Shown: piece by piece, positions 23,324 through 30,860 of the stretch
How positions within the stretch are numbered: position 1 is the stretch's first letter
How the letters are laid out: the number at the start of each line of letters is the position of its first letter
Assembly (NCBI GenBank): GCA_016281275.1
Contig: JAEEIH010000086.1
Span: 1-43,522, forward strand
DNA length: 43,522 bases
Direction of reading: 5' to 3'
From: Lachnospiraceae bacterium
GTDB lineage: Bacteria > Bacillota > Clostridia > Lachnospirales > Lachnospiraceae
Program-made: the position numbers and the translations under genes
Notes under the pieces: model-generated
What the model was told of the DNA's origin: nothing
The model's input: the letters and a program-made list of their open reading frames with translations, nothing else
The model's database searches: none

Positions 23324-24889
23324 TTACATAATAACATCCTCTTCGAGAATGCCGCAGAGATCTTCCACTTCCGGTTCTTCGATAAGACACACTCTGTTGG
23401 CCTGAGCAGTGACCATGCGTTCAAACATATTGCGGATTCCGCGCGCATTTCCGAATTTGTATTTTTCTGCAGGATCCATGGCACATAGGATCTCTCCTGC
23501 TTTTTTCATCGCACTCTCCGATATTTCGTATCCGGCTCCCTTGGCCATGGAATCCAGAATAGCGAGAAGTTCCTCGTCATTGTAATCGTCAAAACTGAAA
23601 TATTTATTAAAGCGCGAAACAAGTCCCTGATTTTTCTTAAGGAATTTCTTCATGTCATCGGTATACCCCGCTACTATGACAACGAGGTCATCACGGTGAT
23701 CTTCCATGAGCTTGACGAGCGTCTCGATAGCCTCATCGCCGAAATCGTTCTGAGTATCCGAGGCAAGCGAATACGCTTCATCGATAAAGAGCACTCCTCC
23801 AAGAGCCTTATGTACAACATCCCTTACCTTCAGAGCGGTCTGACCAACGTAACCCGCAACCAGTCCGGAGCGATCGGTCTCGACAAGCGTTCCTTTTGAA
23901 AGAAGCCCCAGTTCCTTATATATCTTGGAAATAAGTCTCGCGACCGTGGTCTTTCCTGTTCCCGGATTACCCATAAACACCATATGAAAGCTCATGTCCA
24001 TGAGCGGTAGTCCGCGCTCGCGGCGCATATTTCTGACCTTTATAAGATTAATGAGAGAGCCGACCTCATCCTTTACCGACGCGAGACCCACCAGACCGTT
24101 AAGCTCTTCAAGAAGCTTTTCGAGAGCGCTCTCCTGTTTTTTTTCTTCAACAACGGGCTCGGGAGGCGCCTTCTGCTCTTCTTCCTCTTCGATTTCTTCC
24201 GGAGCCGGTGAAACGACCGCTCTTGCCGCCAAGGGCTTGGCAGTTCCCGAATAGATGTAAGTATTTACATAAGTTTCAAAGCTTTCTCCCGACTCCTTAA
24301 GGAAACCGGCGCTTTTTTCGAGAGAATCGTCACAAAGCTTCTTGAAAATGTATCTTTCATTTACGATCGCGCTGTAATTTGAGGAGTTCCCGAGAAACGC
24401 CTCAACCTTAACGAAATAGTCATGTATAAACGAGGCGACAAAGCCCGTTTTAACAGTGTCAATGAAAGCCATTGAAAGCTCAATGTTAAGCAGTGCATCA
24501 AAAAACAGACCGATCAGACCCGAACCGCAGCTGTTATCACGCAGTCCGCAAAGCTGAAGAAGTATGGGAGGCGAATCGTAGAAACGATCGACTTCGCTGA
24601 GAACACGCTTGTCAACTTCACGTTCGGCATCAATTTCGTAGATGTTTGTATCGGTGACTCCCGCTATAAAGCGTCTCTCATCGGGACCGAGCTTATGACA
24701 GTAAAGGGCGAAACGTATAAGAACCGTCTGAACATACATATCGAGTATTGACCGTACGGACTGTCGGAGGATGTTCCCGGGCGTCTCCCAATAGCCCTCG
24801 GATTCAAGAATATTGCAATATGAAATAAGAAGTCCGTAATTATCACGGGCTATGGCATCAAGCTGCGCTCTTGTATATGAATGAGCCAT
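23324..24889 (-). CDS. CbbX/SpoVK-like AAA+ ATPase with unknown N-terminal domain
   Basis: The 521-aa protein has a helical N-terminal domain (residues 1-215) that I do not recognise, an acidic Pro/Glu linker (about 227-255), and an AAA+ module of the CbbX/SpoVK/EccA kind. Walker A is GNPGTGKTT (307-315), Walker B is VLFIDEA (near 366-372), and a sensor-1 segment is IVIVAGYTDDMKKF. The module opens with the family phrase LNGLVGLASVKDEVG. Such proteins remodel partner complexes as hexamers. The ATG at 24889 follows GAGGTG; a GTG in that site gives a longer frame by three codons. It lies 29 nt before the GT-C-like gene and after recG, so its client may be a membrane or envelope complex made by this operon. 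Confidence 0.88.
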   Translation of the reverse strand: MAHSYTRAQLDAIARDNYGLLISYCNILESEGYWETPGNILRQSVRSILDMYVQTVLIRFALYCHKLGPDERRFIAGVTDTNIYEIDAEREVDKRVLSEVDRFYDSPPILLQLCGLRDNSCGSGLIGLFFDALLNIELSMAFIDTVKTGFVASFIHDYFVKVEAFLGNSSNYSAIVNERYIFKKLCDDSLEKSAGFLKESGESFETYVNTYIYSGTAKPLAARAVVSPAPEEIEEEEEQKAPPEPVVEEKKQESALEKLLEELNGLVGLASVKDEVGSLINLIKVRNMRRERGLPLMDMSFHMVFMGNPGTGKTTVARLISKIYKELGLLSKGTLVETDRSGLVAGYVGQTALKVRDVVHKALGGVLFIDEAYSLASDTQNDFGDEAIETLVKLMEDHRDDLVVIVAGYTDDMKKFLKKNQGLVSRFNKYFSFDDYNDEELLAILDSMAKGAGYEISESAMKKAGEILCAMDPAEKYKFGNARGIRNMFERMVTAQANRVCLIEEPEVEDLCGILEEDVIM

Positions 24890-24988
24890 TTTCCACACCT
24901 CTTTTTCTATCGCGGGTTTCTAAAACGTGTCTTTATCTAATTTTCCGACACATGCGGACCTGATCGTCTCGTGCCCGCTAATTTATTA

Positions 24989-27013
24989 CTATAACACATC
25001 TACCGTACTTTTAACAGATATGATTCCGTTTGCTTTTTCGATCAGTTCACTCAGAGCCTTTTTATCAAGCGAGTCGATATAGTTTATGGCATCCCTGAGG
25101 ATTCCCGAATCCGTCGAGATATCCGCTATCCCAAATGCCATATCACCGCTCTGCCTTACTCCGAACATATCTCCCGGTCCCCTCAGCTCCAGATCTTTCT
25201 GTGCAACAAGCATACCGTCGTTATACTCAACCAGGATATTCAATCTCCTGTCGATAAGCTCACTCGAAGAATTTTTGATAAATATGCAGTATCCCTGAAA
25301 CGTGCTTCTCGCAATCCTACCGCGAAGCTGATGAAGTTGCGCGAGTCCGAAGCGTTCCGCATTCTCGATCATCATGACCGTTGCATTAGGGACATTTACC
25401 CCGACTTCAACAACGGTAGTGGATACAAGGACATCCGTTTCTCCATTGTAAAAAGCTTCAAGAACCTCTTCTTTTTCCTGCTGCTTCATACGTCCGTGAA
25501 GGCATCCGACGGTGATATTCCTATCCTTGTAGATTTCGCCGAGCATTTGCGCATAATCCGTGACATTTGAAGCATCGAGTTCTTCACTCTCCGCGATCAT
25601 GGGACATATCACGTACGCCTGTCTGCCCTCCGCCACACGCGCAGCGATAAAATCATAGGAAGCTTCTCTCTGTAGGGGACCCACAACACAGTTTTTAATC
25701 TTTAGACGACCTGTGGGCATTTCGTCAATGACCGAAACGTTTCTGTCTCCGTACATGACCATCGCAAGAGACCTTGGTATCGGCGTAGCGCTCATAACGA
25801 GTGTATAAGGTCTGACCTTTTTTCGCATAAAATATTCTCTCTGCTTTACTCCGAAACGATGCTGCTCGTCTATTACAACAACCGCGGGGTCAAAGGTTAT
25901 CGCTTCATTTCTCAGGACCGCATGCGTTCCGACGATGACTGCTCCCTTGAGGTTCTTCTTTTCATCCTTTTCTTTCGCGGTCATTTTTCCGATGTAGAGA
26001 ACCACTTCAACGCCGAACGGTTCAAAAGCCTCCTTCATATCCTTGAAGTGCTGAACCGCAAGCACCTGTGTCGGCGCCAGACAGCAAGCATTCTTCCCCG
26101 AAAGAGCGCAGGCAAGAAGCGCATACATTGCCACAAGCGTCTTTCCGCATCCGACATCACCCTGAATGAGTCTTGTTGAATACAGATCCACGGTCATGTC
26201 CCTTACCACATCCGAAATTGCAAAACGCTGAGCCTTTGTGGGCTCAAACGAAAGGCTGTTCAAAAATTTATCACACAGTTTTATCTCTTTTTCACCGCAT
26301 ATAGGTTTCTTTAATCTTTCCTCATCCCTGAGCATGCGTATGTCGTACGCGAATCCGAGAAGCTCATCAAAACAAAGTCTTCTGTGCGCCTCAATATATT
26401 CCTCGCCGCTTCCGGGCATATGCACGGACATAAGCGCCTGCGCACGATCCATGAGCGCCAATGCTTTCAGATCCTTTTTCGGAATAAAATCTTTAATCTC
26501 TCTCTTTATAAGGTCAAAAAGCCCTGCTATCGTTTTCCGAACAAATTCGTTTGAAAGCCCCGATGACAGTTTATATACGGGTTGCATAAGTCCCGAAAGC
26601 TTTTGATACTGTTCGGGAGTGTAGACTTCCGGCTGGATTACATAAATACTTCTGCCGCGCGTCGAAACGCGTCCTCTGAAGAGCAACCGTTTTCCGGGAG
26701 TAAGTGACTTTCTGATGAATGGCATATTAAACCACATGAGAGTGACGGAATCCGTTCCCTCCCTGACGGTCAGCATAACAATCCCCCTGCCCCCTCGTGA
26801 AATAAGCCTCGGTGCCGACGTAACAACGGCTGCGATCGTTTCAACATAACCGACTCTCAGCTTACCGTAGGGCACGGGCGGCATGAAAATATCGTAAGCC
26901 CGCGGAAAATGCATGATAAGGTCATTGACCGTCATGATCTTGAGCTTATTGAACGCTTCGGCTTTAACCTTACCGACACCCTTTATTTGTGAAATCTCCG
27001 AATTCAGGTTCAT
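24989..27013 (-). CDS. recG: ATP-dependent DNA helicase RecG
   Basis: The 674-aa helicase reverses stalled replication forks and migrates branched DNA. An N-terminal wedge/OB domain (about 1-225) is followed by helicase lobes with Walker A LIQGDVGCGKTLVA (core 285-292), DEQH (382-385), SATPIPRS, and the C-terminal QLRGRIARS and RGPGDMFGVRQSG. This is the normal length. The ATG (27013) follows AAGGAT. It has its own promoter (27055-27083), diverging from the AlaX-Maf gene across 193 nt, and appears to head a long minus-strand unit through the AAA+ ATPase and glycosyltransferases. Confidence 0.98.
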   Translation of the reverse strand: MNLNSEISQIKGVGKVKAEAFNKLKIMTVNDLIMHFPRAYDIFMPPVPYGKLRVGYVETIAAVVTSAPRLISRGGRGIVMLTVREGTDSVTLMWFNMPFIRKSLTPGKRLLFRGRVSTRGRSIYVIQPEVYTPEQYQKLSGLMQPVYKLSSGLSNEFVRKTIAGLFDLIKREIKDFIPKKDLKALALMDRAQALMSVHMPGSGEEYIEAHRRLCFDELLGFAYDIRMLRDEERLKKPICGEKEIKLCDKFLNSLSFEPTKAQRFAISDVVRDMTVDLYSTRLIQGDVGCGKTLVAMYALLACALSGKNACCLAPTQVLAVQHFKDMKEAFEPFGVEVVLYIGKMTAKEKDEKKNLKGAVIVGTHAVLRNEAITFDPAVVVIDEQHRFGVKQREYFMRKKVRPYTLVMSATPIPRSLAMVMYGDRNVSVIDEMPTGRLKIKNCVVGPLQREASYDFIAARVAEGRQAYVICPMIAESEELDASNVTDYAQMLGEIYKDRNITVGCLHGRMKQQEKEEVLEAFYNGETDVLVSTTVVEVGVNVPNATVMMIENAERFGLAQLHQLRGRIARSTFQGYCIFIKNSSSELIDRRLNILVEYNDGMLVAQKDLELRGPGDMFGVRQSGDMAFGIADISTDSGILRDAINYIDSLDKKALSELIEKANGIISVKSTVDVL

Positions 27014-27054
27014 ACGATATTATCCTTATGCATATGTTTTTTCAAGCATTCTTT

Positions 27055-27083
27055 ATGATAGCATACAGCGAACATATTTTCAA
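27055..27083 (-). promoter_or_regulatory. Promoter of recG
   Basis: TTGAAA (27078-27083), 17 nt, TATCAT (27055-27060) on the minus strand, with about 35 nt to the recG start. Confidence 0.6.
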
Positions 27084-27130
27084 TTTTCCCAAATGCAAAC
27101 TCTGTATGGTATTGAATTTATATACAAATA

Positions 27131-27159
27131 TTCACTTCCATGTGATATTCTGTTAATAA
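27131..27159 (+). promoter_or_regulatory. Weak promoter candidate for the AlaX-Maf gene
   Basis: TTCACT (27131-27136), 17 nt, TAATAA (27154-27159) on the plus strand, about 48 nt before the ATG. The hexamers are imperfect; no better pair was seen in the divergent gap. Confidence 0.35.
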
Positions 27160-27206
27160 TCTGTCCGCTTAAACACAAATCCGACAGTATCATAAGGAGA
27201 CTCATT

Positions 27207-29249
27207 ATGAAAACCGACAAGCTTTACTACAAAGATTCATTTATATACGAATTTAATGCCTGTGTGGAAAAATGCGAGGCTGTTGATGGGAAGGAAAAAC
27301 AATATCGCATAGTTCTCGACAAAACCGCCTTTTTCCCCGAAGCGGGCGGACAGGAATGCGATACCGGAGTGATATGCGCCAAAAGTCCTACAGGTACGGA
27401 AGCAAAGGCACGTGTTCTCCATGTAAGCGAAGACAAAGACAGGGTGATCACTCATCTTTGCGATACCCCTCTTGAACAAGGTTCGATCGTCAAGGGAACG
27501 CTCAACTTTGAGAAGCGTTTTTCGAACATGCAGCATCACAGCGGCGAACACATTATGAGCGGGCTCATAAAGTCTCTGTTTGATAAGGACAATGTCGGTT
27601 TCCACTTAAGCGGCGGGAGTGCCGTCTTTGATATAGCGGGGACATTCACGGACGGGGAACTCGCCATCCTCGAAAGAAAAGCAAACAAAGTCGTTACGGA
27701 TGATCTTGAAATCGTTTCAAGGATCGTGACCGCGAATGAACTGAAGGTAATCCCCTGCCGCAGCAAATTCTATGAATCCGATGACGGCGCTTCGTCCGCA
27801 TCAGAGGTTACAGACGACAATAGCGGTACTCTTTCGCTTCCCACAGAAAGGTCATCCAGAAATCTGATCCTGCTCCCCGAGGAAATACGTATTGTCAGTA
27901 TCGGCGATGTGGATTCCTGCGCTTGTTGCGCTCCCCACGTGAAGACAACCGGGCAGATCGGTCTTATAAAGATCATGAGCGCAGAGCATTTCAGAGGCGG
28001 TACAAGATTCACGATCGTCTGCGGCAGCGCGGCTTTGGAAACCATGTGCAGGCTTCGCGGGGATGAACTGAAGATCATGCACCTGCTATCCGCAAAACAG
28101 GGTGAAACACCCGAAGCTGTTAAACGTCTGAGCGATACACTTACGGAGGCGCGACAGTCAATCCATTCAAAAGACGGGCAGATCGCTATGATGCTCATGC
28201 AGCATGCCCGTACTACGGGCTCCCGGATACTTTTCTGTACCGAGATCGATATCAATTCAGCGAGGAAATGCGTAAACGAACTGATCGCCGATGAAACGAA
28301 CCCGGATCGAAATTGTAACGGTGACAATGCAAAGACTCACGAAAAAGCTGTTTTCTTTTTTATCGGAACTGACGAAGCGGGTTACAGATTCATTATAGGC
28401 GGAGGTAAGGATGCACGTGAAACACTTGCACAGCTGAAGAAGACGATCGATATCAAGGGTGGAGGCAGCAACCTGATGGTAAGCGGAACAACCGGTGCCT
28501 CTCGTAATGATATCGAAGCCGCTATCGGATCGATTCAACCTGAAAGCCATGATTCCGCTCCATCAAAAGAGCACAGCGAATGCTCCGCAATGATAAACCC
28601 CCATGAACACACAAATAATGTCCGCATCATACTTGCTTCGGCTTCTCCGAGGCGCAGGGAGCTTCTTTCAAAACTCGGCGTTCAATTTGAGGTGACAGTT
28701 TCCGACACCGATGAGAACATTGATTGCAAAGAACCCTGTTCTTTTGTAAAGGAGCTTGCACTACTAAAGGCACGTGATGTCTTTAAGAAGTTAATACTGC
28801 CCTCTGCCGAAAGCCCTTCATCAGATACGGCTCATCACACGACATCTGATCCCTTGCTTATCGTGATCGGCGCCGATACGGTTGTCGACCTAAACGGCAA
28901 GGTTCTCGGAAAACCGAAAGACAAGCGAGATGCTGAGATGATGTTACGTGGGCTCTCGGGCAATGCCCACATGGTTCACACCGGAATCGCGGTGATCGTC
29001 CGCGACACTTCGGGGAACATCACCGAATTCTCCGACTGTGAGACAAGCACAGTCCATGTCGAAGACCTCACGGACAAGGAGATCGAATCTTACATCGCGA
29101 CAGGCGAGCCCTTCGACAAGGCCGGATCGTATGCTATTCAGGGCGTTTTCGCACCATACATCTCCTCAATAGAGGGAGACTATTATAACATAGTGGGGCT
29201 GCCTCTCAATAAACTGTACAGAATACTAAAAAAACAAATAATAAACTGA
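27207..29249 (+). CDS. Fusion of alanyl-tRNA editing protein (AlaX) and Maf nucleotide pyrophosphatase
   Basis: The 680-aa protein has two enzymes in one chain. Residues 1-445 form an AlaX-type editing protein that hydrolyses mischarged Ser/Gly-tRNA-Ala. It carries FFPEAGGQ, zinc motifs HHSGEH (111-115) and CCAPH (240-244), and the DHHA1 region ending GGGSNLMVSGTTG (418-430). Residues 472-680 form a full Maf domain with IILASASPRRRELLSKLG, IGADTVVDLNGKVLGKP and ATGEPFDKAGSYAIQG. Maf enzymes hydrolyse dTTP, UTP and modified nucleotides. The linker (445-470) is polar and rich in Ser, Glu and His. The ATG at 27207 follows AAGGAG; the open frame begins far upstream but that part overlaps recG and has no site. 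No internal stop or frameshift separates the halves. Confidence 0.93.
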   Translation: MKTDKLYYKDSFIYEFNACVEKCEAVDGKEKQYRIVLDKTAFFPEAGGQECDTGVICAKSPTGTEAKARVLHVSEDKDRVITHLCDTPLEQGSIVKGTLNFEKRFSNMQHHSGEHIMSGLIKSLFDKDNVGFHLSGGSAVFDIAGTFTDGELAILERKANKVVTDDLEIVSRIVTANELKVIPCRSKFYESDDGASSASEVTDDNSGTLSLPTERSSRNLILLPEEIRIVSIGDVDSCACCAPHVKTTGQIGLIKIMSAEHFRGGTRFTIVCGSAALETMCRLRGDELKIMHLLSAKQGETPEAVKRLSDTLTEARQSIHSKDGQIAMMLMQHARTTGSRILFCTEIDINSARKCVNELIADETNPDRNCNGDNAKTHEKAVFFFIGTDEAGYRFIIGGGKDARETLAQLKKTIDIKGGGSNLMVSGTTGASRNDIEAAIGSIQPESHDSAPSKEHSECSAMINPHEHTNNVRIILASASPRRRELLSKLGVQFEVTVSDTDENIDCKEPCSFVKELALLKARDVFKKLILPSAESPSSDTAHHTTSDPLLIVIGADTVVDLNGKVLGKPKDKRDAEMMLRGLSGNAHMVHTGIAVIVRDTSGNITEFSDCETSTVHVEDLTDKEIESYIATGEPFDKAGSYAIQGVFAPYISSIEGDYYNIVGLPLNKLYRILKKQIIN

Positions 29250-29259
29250 CGAAATATAC

Positions 29260-29288
29260 TTGCCTAATTTCTCCCGTTTATTTATAAT
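29260..29288 (+). promoter_or_regulatory. Promoter of the 29351 membrane protein
   Basis: TTGCCT (29260-29265), 17 nt, TATAAT (29283-29288) on the plus strand. It lies 10 nt after the AlaX-Maf stop codon, giving a leader of about 55 nt. Confidence 0.75.
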
Positions 29289-29298
29289 TCTTCACAGT

Positions 29299-29313
29299 GA
29301 GTCGAAGCGACTC
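29299..29313 (+). other. Hairpin at the 5' end of the 29351 transcript
   Basis: GAGTCG (29299-29304) pairs perfectly with CGACTC (29308-29313) around a 3-nt AAG loop, only about 5 nt after the expected transcription start. Such 5' hairpins can protect mRNA from exonucleases. Confidence 0.5.
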
Positions 29314-29350
29314 GGTATTCAGAGGTAATAACAGAGTTGGAGGTTTTGAT

Positions 29351-30079
29351 ATGTCAGAAGAAATTAACACTACAAAAGAAGTTGCTGAAGAGAGCACCAA
29401 AAAGGAAGGCTTCTTCTCAGAGAAAAAGATTGAGATCCTCGTTGCTGTATTTCTTGGTATCACAGCAATCCTGACCGCATGGGCTTCATGGATCGGTTCA
29501 CTCCACGGCGGAAATCAGGCAACAAACTACACCAAGAGTAACAACGTTTCCGCAGAAGGAAATTCGGAATATAACTCCGCATATCAGTTGTATCTTTCCG
29601 ATCAGCTTGCCTGGAACACAATGTCGGAATACATTTTCGATCTTGAGATCGCAAATGCAAAGGGCGATGAGATTTCCGCCCGGCTCATTGAGGAAAAGCT
29701 TGATACATATATACAGGATAATTGCAGCGAAAACATGTATGAAGCCTTCGGAAAGATGACCGACGACATGAATTCTCCCTTCGAAGTCGAAGGCATGGTT
29801 GATAAATACTTCGAAACAGCGAACGAGCTTCTTGACGAGTCACAGGCTCTCCTTGAAGAAGGTCAGCGTGACAATGCGAACGGTGATGCGTACAACCTTG
29901 TTAATGTTATTTATTCTCTTGTACTGTTCATGCTCGGTATCATCGGTGTTTTCAAGAAGATTCCGAATCGCGCGGTTGTTCTTATCATCGCGGTTGTTTG
30001 TCTCATTCTTGCAACCGTATATATGTGCACGATCCCGATGCCCACGGGATTCAGTATCGGAAGTTTCTTCGGAGCATGA
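29351..30079 (+). CDS. Three-helix membrane protein of unknown function
   Basis: The 242-aa protein has a charged N-terminus (1-25), one membrane helix (about 28-50, with ITAILTAWASWIGSLHGG), an outward or cytoplasmic helical domain of about 130 residues rich in Glu, Asn and Asp, and two C-terminal helices (about 182-201 and 207-228). The layout recalls DUF4337-like proteins, a weak match from memory. The ATG at 29351 follows GGAGG; an in-frame start 18 codons upstream lies in the leader hairpin region. It has its own promoter and ends at a bidirectional terminator, so it is a single-gene unit. I can assign no function. Confidence 0.85.
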   Translation: MSEEINTTKEVAEESTKKEGFFSEKKIEILVAVFLGITAILTAWASWIGSLHGGNQATNYTKSNNVSAEGNSEYNSAYQLYLSDQLAWNTMSEYIFDLEIANAKGDEISARLIEEKLDTYIQDNCSENMYEAFGKMTDDMNSPFEVEGMVDKYFETANELLDESQALLEEGQRDNANGDAYNLVNVIYSLVLFMLGIIGVFKKIPNRAVVLIIAVVCLILATVYMCTIPMPTGFSIGSFFGA

Positions 30080-30150
30080 TTTATCAAAGATTCCGAACAA
30101 TGTGCGCGTCCGTTTAAAAGACCCTTACAGCGTGAAACGCTCTGAAATTA

Positions 30151-30179
30151 AAAAGGCAGTTCCCCACGAACTGCCTTTT
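30151..30179. terminator. Bidirectional rho-independent terminator
   Basis: AAAAGGCAGTTC (30151-30162) pairs perfectly with GAACTGCCTTTT (30168-30179), loop CCCAC. T-runs flank it in both directions, so it serves both the plus-strand membrane gene and the minus-strand NUDIX gene that converge here. Confidence 0.92.
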
Positions 30180-30194
30180 ATTATTTCACATCGA

Positions 30195-30749
30195 TCACAT
30201 CTTTTTTTCTCTCAGATACAGAGCCAACGCGGTACCGACAAACGCGTGACAATACTCACTGTTCCCGAAAGACTCGAAAACTTCTTCTATAGGAACGCGC
30301 ATGTAATTAAGGATCTCGTCACTGTCGGGATTGTTTTTCCCGGTATCGACCGGGTCCTCCGCCAGATAAAAATACACGATATTACCGAATATCGCCGGGT
30401 TCGGATTGAGTGCGGCGAGAAGCTTCATACTGCCCGGTCTCAGTCCCGTTTCTTCATGCAGTTCTCTTGCCGCCGCGGTAGCGGGATCCTCTCCTTCTCC
30501 CACAAGTCCTCCCGGAAATTCAACCGTAATCTTGCCATAGGCATGCCTGAATTGCCTTACCATACAGAAGCATCCGTCAATAACAGCTATAATACTGACC
30601 CAAACGGGTGCGTCTATGGCGATGTAATCACCCTCGATTCCGAGTTTGGCGTTCTTCTCGTGCTGTTCCTTAACATCAAAGATCGCGGTATGAAGCACTT
30701 TCCTGCTTCCGGTCTTTTCCCAGATCAATTCACTGTCCTTATAATCCAT
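30195..30749 (-). CDS. NUDIX hydrolase, ADP-ribose pyrophosphatase-like
   Basis: The 184-aa protein carries a complete NUDIX box, GX5EX7REXXEEXG, at residues 80-102 (GGLVGEGEDPATAAARELHE, then ETG). The length, the upstream MVRQFRHAYGKITVEFPGG and the domain order fit the ADP-ribose pyrophosphatase (NudF) branch, but NUDIX specificity is hard to read. The ATG at 30749 follows AAAGGAT; the longest frame adds 17 residues without a site. It follows an EAL gene by about 100 nt and ends at a terminator shared with the convergent gene. Confidence 0.9.
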   Translation of the reverse strand: MDYKDSELIWEKTGSRKVLHTAIFDVKEQHEKNAKLGIEGDYIAIDAPVWVSIIAVIDGCFCMVRQFRHAYGKITVEFPGGLVGEGEDPATAAARELHEETGLRPGSMKLLAALNPNPAIFGNIVYFYLAEDPVDTGKNNPDSDEILNYMRVPIEEVFESFGNSEYCHAFVGTALALYLREKKM

Positions 30750-30831
30750 TATTATCCTTTTTCCTCTGTTTCCCGAAATGCGCACTATGCATACGATCAT
30801 TTATGACCCGTTATAAAGCACAGATCGGATC

Positions 30832-30860
30832 ATTAAAATATAACGAAAAGATCATGACAA
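30832..30860 (-). promoter_or_regulatory. Promoter candidate for the NUDIX gene
   Basis: TTGTCA (30855-30860, overlapping the end of the EAL gene), 17 nt, TTTAAT (30832-30837) on the minus strand. The leader to the ATG at 30749 would be about 75 nt. Confidence 0.4.

Noticed and set aside
29799..30806. 335-codon plus-strand frame overlapping the membrane gene and opposite the NUDIX gene
   Set aside because: It crosses the bidirectional terminator and overlaps two supported genes; no ribosome site.
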